A stretch of 64,000 bases of DNA from Rhizomys pruinosus. Taxonomy: Eukaryota > Chordata > Mammalia > Rodentia > Spalacidae. Under the pieces are notes generated by a model. It searched no databases and was not told the origin of the DNA. It was given only the letters and a program-made list of their open reading frames with translations. Of this stretch, positions 43,779 to 56,519 are shown piece by piece. How positions within the stretch are numbered: the stretch's first letter is position 1; the number at the start of each line of letters is the position of its first letter. The stretch is from positions 892,656 to 956,655 of the forward strand of contig VZQC01006256.1 of NCBI GenBank assembly GCA_009823505.1. The letters run 5' to 3'. The translations under genes were made by a program, and so were the position numbers.

Positions 43779-43813
<35 letters not shown>
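43779..43813. repeat. (CT)n microsatellite
   Basis: Pure CT tract adjoining the B4-like SINE. Confidence 0.95.
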
Positions 43814-43814
<1 letters not shown>

Positions 43815-43816
<2 letters not shown>

Positions 43817-44725
43817 CACTGTTTACCATCATCTTTTGGTTTCTGATTTCCTTGGTTTTGTCCGACCCCATCTCTCTCTGTCCTTCCTCTCCTGGCCTTT
43901 CAGCTTCACTTCGAACTATCTTTTCTCAGCCCATTGTTTGAGCCCTCCTGTCATGACTTCTTTGGGCTCCTCACAGTCTTTCTTTCTCACTTTATCTGTT
44001 TCCATCTAACTTTGGGCCCAGGCTCCTTCTTTCTGCTCCTCTGCCCAATGGCTTTTCTATTCCCAAACAGAGGACACTGGGATGCTCATCTGATTGATAT
44101 GACTCCTGACAGCCAAAGCCTTTAAATTATTCCCACACCACATCTCGGGGGTGGTGAGCTGGTGGTGTTTTGTCTGTACCCAAGAAAGACAGGGATTCTT
44201 AAACAAACATCTACTTTCTCAGGAACCCAAGTGATTGTACTTCTGATTGATCCATTCTGATGTTCAGCATGTGTAATGCTGTCCAAAGCCTTCTGGGAAA
44301 TCAGAGCCAGTTAGCTAAGCTGGGTGTGGAGGTAGGATGGAGTGGGGCCTATGCTTCAAGGACCTGAATAAAGTGATTTATTTGTAGGAGGGAGAGAGAA
44401 CATTTCCTGCTGGGAGGATCAGAGCAAGCTTCATATAAAGCCTCCCCACTCCTAAAGAGAAGGGACAGACAACCCCCTTGTCTCCATCCTGCTATGGATG
44501 GGTTTCTAGCCCAGTGCCTGGGACTCATTAGTCCTCTTTCTCACTGGACTATGTGCTTACACAGAAGCCATACAGGGGTTTTCAGTGTCATACCCCTGGT
44601 TCCCATTCATAATTGCCATCCTGTCTGACCAAGACAGCTTATATTTAAAGACCCTTGATTGGGGGTTGCGTAAATAACACCCACTTTGTAGGTAGGAGGC
44701 TTTGAGAGAGTGGGTGTTTTCTTGT
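43815..44725. other. Unassigned pyrimidine-rich then mixed stretch
   Basis: Up to about 44110 it is pyrimidine-rich. No repeat family or gene recognised. Confidence 0.4.
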
Positions 44726-44727
44726 TT

Positions 44728-45260
44728 CTAATGTCAAGGTGTCTACAAATGCTGGTGAAGATGTGGAGAAGGGACCCTTATTTAATGTAAACTTGTCTAG
44801 CCACTATGGAAATCAATGTGGAGGTTTCTTGAAAAATCAAAAAATAACTACCATATGTCCACTCCTGAGAATATACCCAGAAGACTTTAAGTCCTAGCAC
44901 ACAGACACCTGGATATCCAGGTTGCTACATTATTCATGATAGCTGGGAAACAGAATCAGCCTAGATGACCACCAACAGATGAATGGATAAAGAGTTGCAT
45001 ATATGCACAATGAAATTTTCTTTAGCCACAAAGAAAAACGAAATTATGATGTTTTCAGAAAAATAGGTGGAACTACCCATTATCATATTAAATCAAGCTA
45101 TCCCAGACTGAGAAAGACAGATATCACATTTTACCTTATATGTAGATCCTAGATTTTAGTCTGTGTGTATATAGACCATGAATCTAGAAGGGAGATCACA
45201 AGAGTGGTAGAGGAGGGTTAAAGGGAAGGTTAGGGAGAGGAGAAAAAGGAGCCAGTGATA
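44728..45260 (+). repeat. LINE-1 3' fragment
   Basis: 'aatgctggtgaagatgtgga', 'actatggaaatcaatgtgga', 'gagaatatacccagaagact', 'gatgaatggataaagagttg', 'acaatgaaattttctttagc' and 'gactgagaaagacagatatc' are the classic sense-strand text at the end of L1 ORF2/3' UTR. Many indels; no open frame. Confidence 0.85.
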
Positions 45261-45381
45261 GAATACATGGGACAGGAACGAAAGCAAAAGTAGGGGGAGA
45301 GGGGAAAGGGAGGGGACAAGCAGGGGAGAGCGGGGGGCAGGAGAGTGGGAGAAGAGGATCAACAAGCATGACATGTGTGAG
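45261..45381. repeat. Purine-rich tract
   Basis: ggggagaggggaaagggagg-type sequence, probably the G-rich 3' UTR tract of the preceding L1. Confidence 0.6.
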
Positions 45382-45434
45382 AATTAGAAAACTAGTAAGT
45401 GGGTCTTACTAGTAATTAGAAAACTAGTAAGTGG
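45382..45434. repeat. 22-bp near-tandem duplication
   Basis: The 22-mer from aattagaaaactag to agtaagtggg occurs at 45382-45403 and 45413-45434, separated by tcttactagt-like text. A B3 SINE starts immediately after the second copy. Confidence 0.92.
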
Positions 45435-45654
45435 GCCTGGAGAGATGGCTCGGCCGTTAAGAGTGCTGGCTGTTCTTGCAGAAGACCTGGCTTCAAATCC
45501 CAGCACCCGCATGGCTGCTAACAACCATCTGTAACTCCAGTTCCAGGGAATCTGATGCCCTCTTTTGGCCTCCTCAGGCACTGCATAACCTGGGTACATT
45601 TACATTCAAGCAGGCAATACACTCATACACATAAAATAAAAATAAAGATAAAAA
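45435..45654 (+). repeat. B3-type SINE
   Basis: cctggagagatggctcggcc, gagtgctggctgttcttgca, ctgtaactccagttccaggg, gatgccctcttttggcctcc, tacactcatacacataaaat and an A-rich tail. The right flank aaaactactaag resembles the left flank aaaactagtaag, a probable target-site duplication. Confidence 0.9.
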
Positions 45655-45659
45655 AAAAC

Positions 45660-46308
45660 TACTAAGCTAAAATAGTAAAATAAAATGAACTAAAGGCTTG
45701 TGAATGGATATAGAGAAGTTCTTGGAATGTGTATTGCTGCTGTAGGTAATAGTTACTATTAACACCTGTGATTGTTACCATCACAGTCACCACCATCACT
45801 GGACTCTTCTGGCTTGTGAGGCCTATATTTAATTGGCCATAGAATCCTAGCTTTCTAGGACTGGAGAGCATGGCATTTGGTGCAAAAGGCTAGTATAATC
45901 TACATGGACTTAAGAAAATGTCTCCGAGACGTCTTTTTGGACCCTTAGCTTCCATGTAGAGCTGCTTGAAGAAATCTGGGCCTGGCCTGGCTGTCATGTC
46001 CATCAAGGAACGATAGTCCCACACCCCCTCTGCTTTGCCCACAGAGCCCTTCTCTGTTGCAGAGCTTTTCCTCTACTTCCAGGCTGGCTCAATTGTCTTT
46101 TCCTCCTGACTCCTGGATCCCCACGGCCCTTGAGGAGTCCAGCAGACCCTCTTGATACTGTCATACCTTGGTAGGCCTGGCTCAGCCCCAACATTTCCCA
46201 TGGTGTTTTAGGATGCTTAATTGCCTTGATTCTGTAATGTTTCATCCTTTCTCTCTGAGCATTAGCTTCCTCAAGTGTAAACCAGAAATCTTTATCATGT
46301 ACTTAAAG
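45660..46308. other. Unassigned non-coding stretch
   Basis: No gene or repeat recognised. Confidence 0.4.
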
Positions 46309-46690
46309 TTTGCTATGGTTTGAATGGCCCCACCAAAACTCCTGTTGAAATTTAATCCCTCTTGTAAGGTATTAAAAGGGAGGGAACTTAATTCCACTAT
46401 GGTATTCGGAGGTGGGACCTTTGGGAGGTAATTAAGGTTAAATGAGGCTTTAAAGGTGGGGCCTAATTCAATAGACCATGGCTTTTTAAGAAGAATAGGA
46501 AAGAACTAATCTATGGTTGTCTGTGCTGCGTGTGATACCCCGCAGAATCTCTACCAGCAAGAAGGACTTACCTATGTGCAGCCATCTGATCTTGAACTTC
46601 CCACTTTCATAAACATGAGATGAATAAATCTTTATTCTTTATAAATTACTTGATGTTATTCAACTATACAGCAAGAGAAAATGGAGTAAG
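46309..46690 (+). repeat. MaLR-type solo LTR
   Basis: 'tttgctatggtttgaatggc', 'aaaactcctgttgaaattta', 'cggaggtgggacctttggga', 'aggtggggcctaattcaata', 'accagcaagaaggacttacc', 'gagatgaataaatctttatt' and 'attcaactatacagcaagag' form a nearly complete LTR from tgctatggtttg to the 3' end. This order is typical of ERVL-MaLR LTRs. No internal region flanks it. Confidence 0.75.
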
Positions 46691-46919
46691 AGTGAAAATG
46701 CAAAGAGGAAATGAGCTAATGCATGCTCCATCCTTACCTTCTTGGGCTCTTCAAGGCAATGATCCTATGTAGAGCTATGCTTTCCTCTATGGTAGTCATG
46801 AGCCACATGTGTGGGTACTGAGCAGAGCGTATGGCTAGCCAGGACTGAGCTTAGCTCAAGTGTAAAATACAGAGTGGAACATTCTCCAGTGACACTAATG
46901 GAACATCTGTATTCTACCC

Positions 46920-47421
46920 TCTGCTCCCAAGTATCAGGGATAATTGTGGAAGAGAGGGCTGAAAGATTCTAAGAGCCAAAGGCAATAGGTTAATGTAAGG
47001 AAACTGTGCTGTCTAGATTCCATGGGGTGGTGGCAGATATGAACCCACAGCACTCATGACAGCATGCACAAGACCTGTGCAATCCCGAGTCAGACAGGAG
47101 TCCAGCATGGATAGGGGAGGTGGGCAGGAAGTGTTAGCCCTAGCTGAGAATCTGTTGGTAGATGTTAGATGCTGGGAGAGGGAGACTCAGTTTCTCTTAC
47201 TGGTGTGAAGCCTGGTAAGTTGATCAGACTCCAGAGGATAGACCCACACCCAAGAGCATTTAGGAAACACAGATTAGATGGTGCAGGCCTTAAAAATAAA
47301 GACAAATAATGAACAAATAAATGAAGTTGGGGTGGGTAGTAAGCTGGAGGTGGAGAGGGAAGAGGGGGCCTTAAATGTGATCAAAATATAGTGTATGAAA
47401 TTCTCAAATAAAAAAAAAAAG
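46920..47421 (+). repeat. LINE-1 (Lx-like) 3' UTR
   Basis: 'gaaagattctaagagccaaa', 'gcacaagacctgtgcaatcc', 'gtccagcatggataggggag', 'gccctagctgagaatctgtt', 'agacccacacccaagagcat', 'tgatcaaaatatagtgtatg' and 'aaattctcaaataaaaaaaa' follow the rodent L1 3' UTR to its poly(A) end. No coding part. Confidence 0.82.
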
Positions 47422-48980
47422 ATTGGGCATCAGAATAACACAAAACAATGTGATATTTTTATATTGGTTATATGTTGAAATGATTGTAGTTTAGGTGCAT
47501 TAGGGTAAACAAAATTAGAGAAAACTTATTTGTTAAACAGTGCATATATTTTGTATTAAAATTAAAAATGTTAAATATATTAAATATGCATACTATTAGC
47601 AGAATCATAAGATTATTATTTGAATTGATTTTACTAGTTTCTTTTAATTTTTAAAATGTAGCTATCAAAAAACTTAAAAATATGTGTGAAGCACATATAT
47701 GGAAGCTTACTGAATAGCACTACTCTAGAATAAAGTGAAAAAAAAGTCTGCTTAACAGGCATGGACATTGCACATGGATGGAATGGAGAAATAAATTTAT
47801 ATATGAAGGAAAAGAGAAGAAAATGAATGGCTAGATGAATTAATGAATAGAAGGATAGACAGGCATCTAGATGGATGGATGGAAGGAGGAATTGGATGAT
47901 GAAGTGAAAAAATGGCTAGAAATAAAATGATAAATCAGCAAATGAACAACTCACTTAAATAGTTAAATAAGGAGGCTCCTAAATCCAAAAACAAAAATAC
48001 ACAGGGAAAAGGGGGTGAACGTCCTTGGACAGTGGAGCCTGGCTGGTAGAAAGCTTCCTTGTGTGGAACTCATGGAGTCTAAGCTTCCCACCAAGAAAAA
48101 AGGCTTACCCTTGCTCTTGGGGAATTTATTATTTTAATTGTTAGCCTTCATCAGAGGTTATTGGAATTTTTTCTCCCTTGGACAGTTTATCACTTGTAAA
48201 TTATTTGTCACATCATACAATTTTATCCAGATCCTTAACTTTCTAATCATGCATCTTTTATGGGGTCTCCTTTAAAGAAGCACTATAATTACGTGCCAAG
48301 GGTCTCAGTAAATTTTATCAGGCCATAAAATATTATACTTTAATTATTTGGAAGGGGAAGAAAGGCAAATGTTCCCTCTGCAAGGCTGGCGATCAATACT
48401 GTGGGTTCATGGTGGCCCAGGCAGGTGCTGATGTCCCTTCCTGAAGGCTCAGCTGGTGCAGCCAGTGTCTGCCCACAGCAGTGCATCCAGAGTCTGAGTG
48501 CATCTCTCTTGATTCTTTAATGGCCACAGTGCACCCTTAATACATATCTTTTAAGTGATTTTACTTCACATGGCCAGTACAAGAGGTCTGGGGAGGGTGC
48601 TCTTCTTTCACCCTGTTTATGGGTGAGAAAACTTGGACCCCAAGAATGTATAGAGATCAGAACCTGTCCTAGATCTCCTAATGCCACAGTGATGTGTCTT
48701 TTATTCTGTTTAGCTTCTAGGCCACTATTGTGGTTATGAATGCAAATCACACAACATTCTTGAGTTCAGCAGTGGAGACTTGAAAGTAGAAATGCTCAGG
48801 TGACAAGACATCAGAACCTTCCTTGCTCTTGACATTTGATTCACCTGGTTATTCACGTCAGGCCTCTAGTGCATGCTGGTAAGCAAAGAGGGCATACTCA
48901 TGCTCCTTTGAGACTCATGCTGGTCTCTTTTGAGAGACAAGTGTTGATCGAATTGTCAGATAGATCGTGGAAGCTGCAGG
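47422..48980. other. Unassigned AT-rich stretch
   Basis: Strongly AT-rich to about 48000, with an atggatggatgga patch near 47870. No gene or repeat family recognised. Confidence 0.4.
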
Positions 48981-48984
48981 CATA

Positions 48985-49206
48985 ACCACTAAGAATATGG
49001 GATTCCTATGCTCCGAGGGCTAGCCCTACATCCCTGAGTACATGGACAGCACAAATTGGACTCTATAAAAATGAGGACATGAAGATGGGAGGGGAGTGGG
49101 GGGGTAGAGGTAGATCTGGAAGGAGCTGGAGGAGTAGGGGTAATCCAAATGCGTTGTGCGCATATGTGAAATTCTCAATGAATTAATAAAAATCTATTTA
49201 GAAAAG
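48985..49206 (+). repeat. LINE-1 (Lx-like) 3' UTR terminal fragment
   Basis: 'ctacatccctgagtacatgg', 'acagcacaaattggactcta', 'aaaaatgaggacatgaagat', a G-rich tract, 'gaaattctcaatgaattaat' and 'aaaaatctatttagaaaag' match the extreme 3' end of a rodent L1. Confidence 0.78.
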
Positions 49207-52200
49207 AATAAAGGGTCCATAGGGCTTTGAAAGCTTAAACCCAGGCCTTTAATGAGAAGGGAAGGTCATAGAAGGCTGTCCTAGGGAACTAGCTGGCCTG
49301 AGATCTGAAGGGTAAGCAGGAGTTAGCTAGAAGAGGGAGCAGCGTATGCACAGGGCCAGGGGGGAAAGGTCAAGAAGAAGGGCAGGGTGGCTGGAGTGGA
49401 GCTGCCAGTAAGAGACAGAAAGACTGTGTCAGGATACGGCCTTGGCTTTTCTCCTAAGAGCCATGATGCTGAGGGTTGAGGTACGACGAGGAAAAAAAGA
49501 CTATTCTAAAGCAACTCAGTGCATGTACGATAATATGCATCCTGCAAGAGAATATGGCGATGATGGAGCTCATCTGTCAGGAGAGCCCTTCATCTATGCC
49601 CAGAGAGGAAGATGGGAGAATGACTAATCCCCAATCACCCTCTGGTCTTGGCTTCTATGTCATTTCCTTGGGGAGCCCTTCTCTGACCCCCCAGTTGGGC
49701 TAGCTACCCCCAGCAGCAGCACCCCACCCTCCACTTCCTTTTTCGCAACACACAGTGCTATTCCTGTCAAATCTTACTTCATGTCTCTTCCCCTTGCTGC
49801 TGGTGGGTGACCCTCATGAGGACAGATGCTCCTCTCCTAGCCCAGGACCCATGCATGGTTGACAGATGACACCCAGAGTGGGTACCCGGGAGAGATGGGA
49901 TGTGGGAGGGGGATGCATTCCCCTGGACTCTTTTCCTCATTGTCTCTTCTCTGCCTTTTATCTCTCCCTTATACTCTCTTCTCCCCTTTTTGGCCCTAAA
50001 GCTGAGCTCTTCCAACCCCCCCCCCCGGGCTCTCATTGGAAATAACTGATGGATACATGAGGACACCTTTGAGCTCTGTGTCTGACAGATGGATAGCCCT
50101 GCAAACAGTTGTGATAGCCTTGCTTGTCTTACAGATGTGCTACCACGATTCAGGAGGACTTGGTCACCACTGAGGAGAAGGAAGATGACAAAGCAATTGG
50201 TGAAATCCCTCCATGTCACCTTCCCAGAATGACTCATCCTGCCACTGGGCTTGTTGCTGGTTATCTCAGGGGGAACACCTTTTGGTGAACCCTGTGGTTG
50301 GTCAATGGGTTGGTGAAATCCCTAGCAACATTTTATGTCTGTAGATAAGTGTATTTATGTTAAGAACCTTTAAGTTGATGTTAATGGTTACTGGCATTTA
50401 CTCTTAGGAACTTTCTTGATCCTTAATATCAGGGGCCTGCCAGTCTGAATCTGGTTTTGTAAATAAAGCTTTATTAGAACAGAGATGTGTCAGTTTGATT
50501 ATGTGCGGCTTTGCTGACATTTTTGCTCCCATGAATGAATAGTGGTGAGTGAACTTTTATGGTCTAAAATCCTAAGGTATTTGTTAGCTGGCCCCTTAGA
50601 TATGAGGCTTGCCAGCATTCACTTTATATTCATGATAGACACACAATGGCCGAAGAAAATGATCTCCCTTTTATGGACAATGAAACTGAGTCTTAAGAAG
50701 AAGTAATTTTTTTTTGAGGTGTCATAGATGGACTCAAAGCTAGACAGTTGTGCCACAAAACTTGTGATCTTTGTGTGCTGTCCTGGAAGTACTACTGCCA
50801 GTCCAATCTCCAGGCTGTGAAAACATAAAGAAGGATCTGGTAGCATTTTCTTCTCCTGAGGTAACTGTTCTTGGTTACTGTTAGGTGAAAACATTCGGAA
50901 AGAAGCTCCACAGTCTGGATCAGAGCTTGAAAGGCACACACAAGGTTCCGTGACCATCGGCTTGCAGAGTTCACAGAGGGCTGCGGACACTCTCCCAGGA
51001 GGACTCATTACACACCTGGCCAATAGCTTCTAGCTCTTGGTTCCCCATCATAGGATGCTCTCCACAGCATGTTTGGCCTTCCTGTGCATGGTGGCTGATT
51101 CCTAGAATGAGCATCTTAAGAGATTGCATATGGAATATGCTAGTTTCTTAAGGCCTGGGGCTTGGAAACTTGCACAAGGCTACTTCTGTTACAGGCAAAA
51201 GTGGTGATAAACCTGTTTGTAGTCAAGGAAGAAGACAGAGATTCCATCTTTCAATGGGGGAGAACATCAAGGAATCTGAGGCCACGAGCTTAGAACCTCA
51301 TAACAACTATCATCATCGAGCCTCTGTTCTGTCTGATGCGGCATCCATGATAATTTATTGTCCAAACAAGTAGTCACTAGAGGTATCCATGCAATGATGA
51401 ATACCAGAAAACAAGTGCTAAAAGAACAGTCCCAGACAAACCAAGGGTGCAATCACCCTGGTCCGGGGACAAAGATTATGCCTTTCTGATATCCCAAGTC
51501 AACTTGAAAAGGTTAAGTTAGATCTCTATATTCTATTGAAATACAGGGAATACTTAGAAAAATCTATGGGCTATTGGCTCTCATCCACTCTGGTCTTATC
51601 TTTGCTGAACTTTTGCTTTATGCCGGCCTGTCTGCTGGATTCTGGAAAAGCTCTGTGGGTAACACACGGTTCAGAGCTGTAGCTGCTTATGATGGATTGG
51701 CTAAGATGATCTGACCAGTTGAGTGATATTCCACAGTGGAAGAAGAACAAGAACCCCGAGAACTAAGACAGTGGGAGAAAATCAAGGAGATTTCACAAGA
51801 GTAGCAACAATGGTTTATTTAGTTTTGATTACCTAGCATGTCTTAGGTGCCTTAGTAACTTTTTCTACATATCATCTCTTTTGACAGTTAAAAAGCCTCC
51901 TACTAGGTAAATGCAGGTCTGAATTTTTCAGATGTAGAATCAGAATTTGCATCTTAACAGGAGCTTCCTCTGCCCCATGTATGCTTGGGAAACGCTCTTT
52001 CCGTGCACTGAAGCTCACAGAGTGTATCATTTTCCATTTTTTTCTCATTCAAGACCTTCCACAAAAGTTTCCAGTTTTGGAAACCTGAGTGTGGCCTACA
52101 AGGGATTTGAGGGCAAGTCAGAGGCCGCTAAGAGCAGTAACTCAACTATCAATTGGATTTCATTTCCCTAGCTATTCTAGAAGCTGTAGACTGGACCCCA

Positions 52201-53447
52201 TGTCATGGGACCAGACCCAACCTTGGTTCACGTCCTTTCCACTTCATAAACTCTTAAGCAAGCCAGTTCAGTTACATGGTTTTTGCAGGCTACTGGAAGA
52301 CACCGTGGGTCTCTGGGGCTTCGTATCCTGAAGCCTCTGTGTAGAATACTAGACTCTCAGTGCCTGGATGAAGACACAGAGAGGAACAGATCCTTACCCT
52401 GTCAGGCTCATAGAGCCACTAAGCCTAAATAGGAGGATGACATTCACGCTGCACCAGGGTAGGGCTCTTATCTAGGTTAAGTTAGGATCTGGGCAGTCAT
52501 TCCCAGGCTCCCTGAAGATGTTGTGAGACAGGAGCTGGATGGAGAGTGGGCATAGCAGAAAGGTCCAGTAGCAGAAATGTTGGACTTTTCAATCTGCTCA
52601 CAGACCTCAGCTAAGGAATCCTTAACTAGCTCCAGAAGTCAGAAATAATTCTGGCTAGAGGCACAACTGCCTGGATGCTTCTGTCTTTCTTTCTCCCCCT
52701 TGGAAGCCACACTATAGCTATCTCATCGTCCATGGCAGCCTGTGCTAGGCTCTGGGAGGAGCATTCTATATAGGAGTGAGAGGTGAACAGTGAGTGCTTT
52801 AAAGAGTCAAGAGAGGGCAGCAGTTGGGTTGGGGACCCAAGAGACAGGGGTCCCTGTTTCCCTATGGAAGGCAACATAATCTGCCTGTTTTACTCTTGAC
52901 CAAATACAGCCTCTTGAATCCTTAAATTCCTAGTGTCTTCCAAGGCTGTGCTGTTTTCTTTTTTTCTGGGTTTGGGTATCAGATGGGGTCTGGAGAAACA
53001 CCCATCTATAGAATCCTGGAGCTTATCTCGGATTCCAGGCTGGCCCAGCCATCCTGCCTCACAGGAGAGGCGATCAACTGGTAGGACTGCTTTCAGTTCA
53101 CAAGGAGCCCTTGCTCCTTAGGCTTCTCCCCAGCTTGTAGGGAAGTGACCTTCCTCACATGCCTGAGGAGATGCATGTGATGATGGCGTGCCTCAGGCAA
53201 CCCAAAGGATCTTGCAAAACTTATGACCCCCCTCACTGCTGCAGAAGGATGGAAGGAAGGGAGGAAGCAGGCAATGCTCTTCTGCAACAGCCTTCAAGGC
53301 TGTACTTACTTGGGAGCCCATGGCCATTTGGACAAGATGGCTTGGGGTGACACTGAGACTTAGCCCTAAAGGCCTTCCTTTCTTCTTTGCCTTTTGTGCT
53401 CCTGTTCCTTCTCCTTCCCCACCTCATATGATCATCTAGTAATAAAT

Positions 53448-53449
<2 letters not shown>
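49207..53449. other. Unassigned stretch with one ancient-repeat patch
   Basis: 49250-49480 (gcctgagatctgaagggtaa, gcaggagttagctagaagag) resembles the unnamed ancient mammalian repeat noted at 28060. A C14-type run lies near 50018-50031, and MIR-like patches occur near 50640-50720 and 51830-51960. No exon supported over about 4 kb. Confidence 0.4.

Positions 53450-53490
<41 letters not shown>
53450..53490. repeat. (GT)n microsatellite
   Basis: Pure GT tract, not attached to a SINE that I can recognise. Confidence 0.95.
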
Positions 53491-53491
<1 letters not shown>

Positions 53492-56400
53492 ACTTTCTCC
53501 CACAGAAGGCCGCCCCCTCTGAATGCTAGTAGGCTTGGGAGGAGGGCAAGTTTACTCTGGGGCTTATAGCAACAGGACAACTAAGAGCCAAGTGGCTTTC
53601 CCAGGAGAGCTATGTGGCATCAGGCTGGGTCCCAGAGCTCCCAGAAGTTCTAGAGAAAAGGAGCAGGCAGGCAGTGACATTCCTGGGAGGTTTAGGACCA
53701 GGAGGAGAAGTGAGTGGAGGAGAAGTGAGCAAGTCAGGACCCTATTCCTCCTCTCCTTGGCCCGACACTCTCCACTTTTGCCTGTTCAGCTCAGAGGTGT
53801 TTCCCCTGAGAATCTGAGTTACTTGACATCTGCAAAGACTTTGGTCTTAGCGGTAGGTGATGACTAACCCTTTCGAATGAGTGGCGAGGACTTTGCTGTC
53901 GTTCGGAAGGAGATGAGTAATGGGTGCACTTCTGCATTGTGGCTCTGCTCCCCTTCCAGCCAGACCCAGGATAACCCGTGCCACAATTCTCATGGTGCCC
54001 CCATGTGTGCATACCCTCCTGCACATCCACCAATATGTGCAGATTCATTTTCACTCACAGCCATCCTTCTATGCTCCAGGGGGTGTTGCTCCCCCCCCCC
54101 AAGGGCAGCATGTAAGAGCGAGGCTCCTGTTCTCCTCCATAAGCATGTGCTGCCTACCACTCCATTAGGGAGGTTTATTGCCTGAGCTCCCAGGTGTTTG
54201 TAGACCTGACATTGGCAATGACTGAGTGGGCCTTTTGGTGACATGTCCATAAAATCTCATAAATCCTCTCTATGCAATGTTGCATGCACATTTTTATTTT
54301 CCTCAATAAATACACACGTTCTTATTTCCCAACAGCTCCAACATTGGCTGGGTGCCTAGTCAAAGGGTCTACTTACTGTGCATTTGGCTAGGATACATTG
54401 TGGACCAGAATAAAGACCACTCTGTGGGTTGGTTGGGGACCAAGATATCTTTGGAGACCCAAGGTAATAAAAGCCTGATCTGGGTGGAACAGAGAGGGCC
54501 ATCTTGTGCAGATGCACATTCTGCCTTCCTTCTGTAAGCCATTTAGCATCTTGTTTCTTGCTATCCACCTCTCAGTTATTTTTACTGACTTTTCAGGCAA
54601 GGGCTATCATTAAGCCCATTTTTCAGACTTGAAAAGTAAAGCTCAGAAAAATCGAATGATGTTCATGGGAGGGTCTGGGAGTCTAGATTTCAATAATACC
54701 CTGGGCCGTCTTGATGTAGGTGATTAAAGTCACACTTTGAGAATGAAGACCATCCATGATTATGACCTGGGTCACTGGGGTGTAAGTCATAATTGTTCTC
54801 CTTTCTCAAAAACACCTTAGAAGTGATAACTTTGAAGAAGTGAGAAGCAAGGCTAAGAGTGAACATCTTGCACTCACAGGGTTGGTGGAACTTAAAGCTC
54901 TGATGACACTGGAGTTGCTCTAGAAAGGCTAGCAGAGGCTGCCTGGGGTTGAATCCCCTGCCTTATTCAAACCCAGTATCTGTCCTATTCATGGCCTTCT
55001 TATAACTGTGATGCCTGCTTACCAATATCACCAAGCCTCCACAACAATTCTAGGTAGATGTTCCCATCTTCTCATGGCAGAGTGAGTGTGAAGAATTGCT
55101 AACAGTAAGTGGCAGAGCCCAGATTGTGAACCCAGCTCTCCACTGCACACTGTTGCCCAACCATGACCATTTGCCTAATGTCAAGGAGGCCCAGGGATAT
55201 GAGCTTCCAGGAGGTCAGTGCAATATATGTTAGGAAAGGCAGGTCTTCAATGTAAGAGCCCATGGAATGGAGAGGGAAAAGGGGAGTTGGGAGCCGGTGG
55301 CAGGACTGCTTTACTTTGTGCTGCTAAGTAATGCTAGTTGGAAACCCTCGTCAGGACTGGATGGATAAAATGTCAGGGTTTAAAGTTAAAAGTCTAAATA
55401 AGATACAAGAGAGGGAGGGAGGTAGTACAGGCCCAGTTTTGCTTTGCTTTGTTATTCTAAGGTGCCTCATTTGAAGGAGCTATCAGTATAGTCTATAAAG
55501 GTTGCAAAGAAGTGATGAAACTGGGCCACAGGACAGCTCTATTGACCCCCACATACTCACCTTGCTGGCTCCCCCCCCCCCAAATCATGCTCCCAGTGAG
55601 TGGAGATGGAGTAAGAAATGGCCAAAAACTCAGGTGTGCACAGCTAATCGTTCTCAAGTTCTCTATTCATCCGCAATGCTCAGAATATAGAGACTGATGT
55701 TAGCTTGATTCTGCAGACAATTATGAACTCTGGACACTTCAGCCTGCCTTCTTAGGCCCTGGGTCTTCCTGTTTCCTGTTCCCCTGGTTTCCTCTTCCTA
55801 CTCTGAGCCTGTACTTTCATTGTTATGTGATGGAACCCTGGAGTCTCTTAAGAGCTCCTTTATCACCTGCAGATCTCTGTCTCATCAACCAAGTTGTGGG
55901 AATGGAGGCGTTGTATGGGCTAACAACATGGCTCTTACTTCCCAGGCCTGATTTGGCTGCAGTGATGGCTCAGTGCTCTGTCTACCAATCGGAGTGATCA
56001 GCACCGTGTCTTCCATGGCATTATTTCCTAAGGTGAGGTGGTGTCATCGAATCATTTCATAGGGGGGAATGCTTTGCTGTCATTGGCTAAGATGCTTACT
56101 CTGGAATACAGACTTGCTTTCTCTGCCTGTGATACTTCGTCAGATCAACCATGAATTCCCCAAAGTCTTCATTCCCTGTGAGTATGCATATCACTTGGCA
56201 TCACTTCTGGTCAAGGAACTCATTTGCTGTCAGACGAAGATCAGCAGAGAGCTCATGGCCATTATATTCAGTGACTCCCAATGTCCTCTATTGTCCTGAA
56301 GCCGATGGCCTACAAGAATTCTAGAATGAGACTTTCAAACCAGCTGGGGAAATGTCCCTCAGAATGTAGAAAATACACTAAATAGATCAGCAATGCTTTT

Positions 56401-56519
56401 TGCCAGAGCCAGGTTGTCCTCAGGTCCGGGGAGTTCTTTGTATTATTTCTTCAATGACCTCATATACACATTTATACCCTTCTCCACCAATTTTATATTT
56501 TACAAATTTAGAACTTAGA
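53491..56519. other. Unassigned stretch with weak MIR-like patches
   Basis: MIR-like text occurs near 54590-54720 (tttttcagacttgaaaagta) and 55030-55150 (agtaagtggcagagcccaga). C runs lie near 54091 and 55570. The frames of 114 and 102 codons (53523-53867, 53877-54185) have no domain. Confidence 0.4.

Noticed and set aside
44728..45260. Functional L1 ORF2 end
   Set aside because: The text is recognisable at nucleotide level but full of stops and indels; it is a dead 3' fragment.
46309..46690. Intact endogenous retrovirus
   Set aside because: Only a solo LTR-type remnant is present. No internal gag/pol region lies next to this or the other LTR-like remnants.
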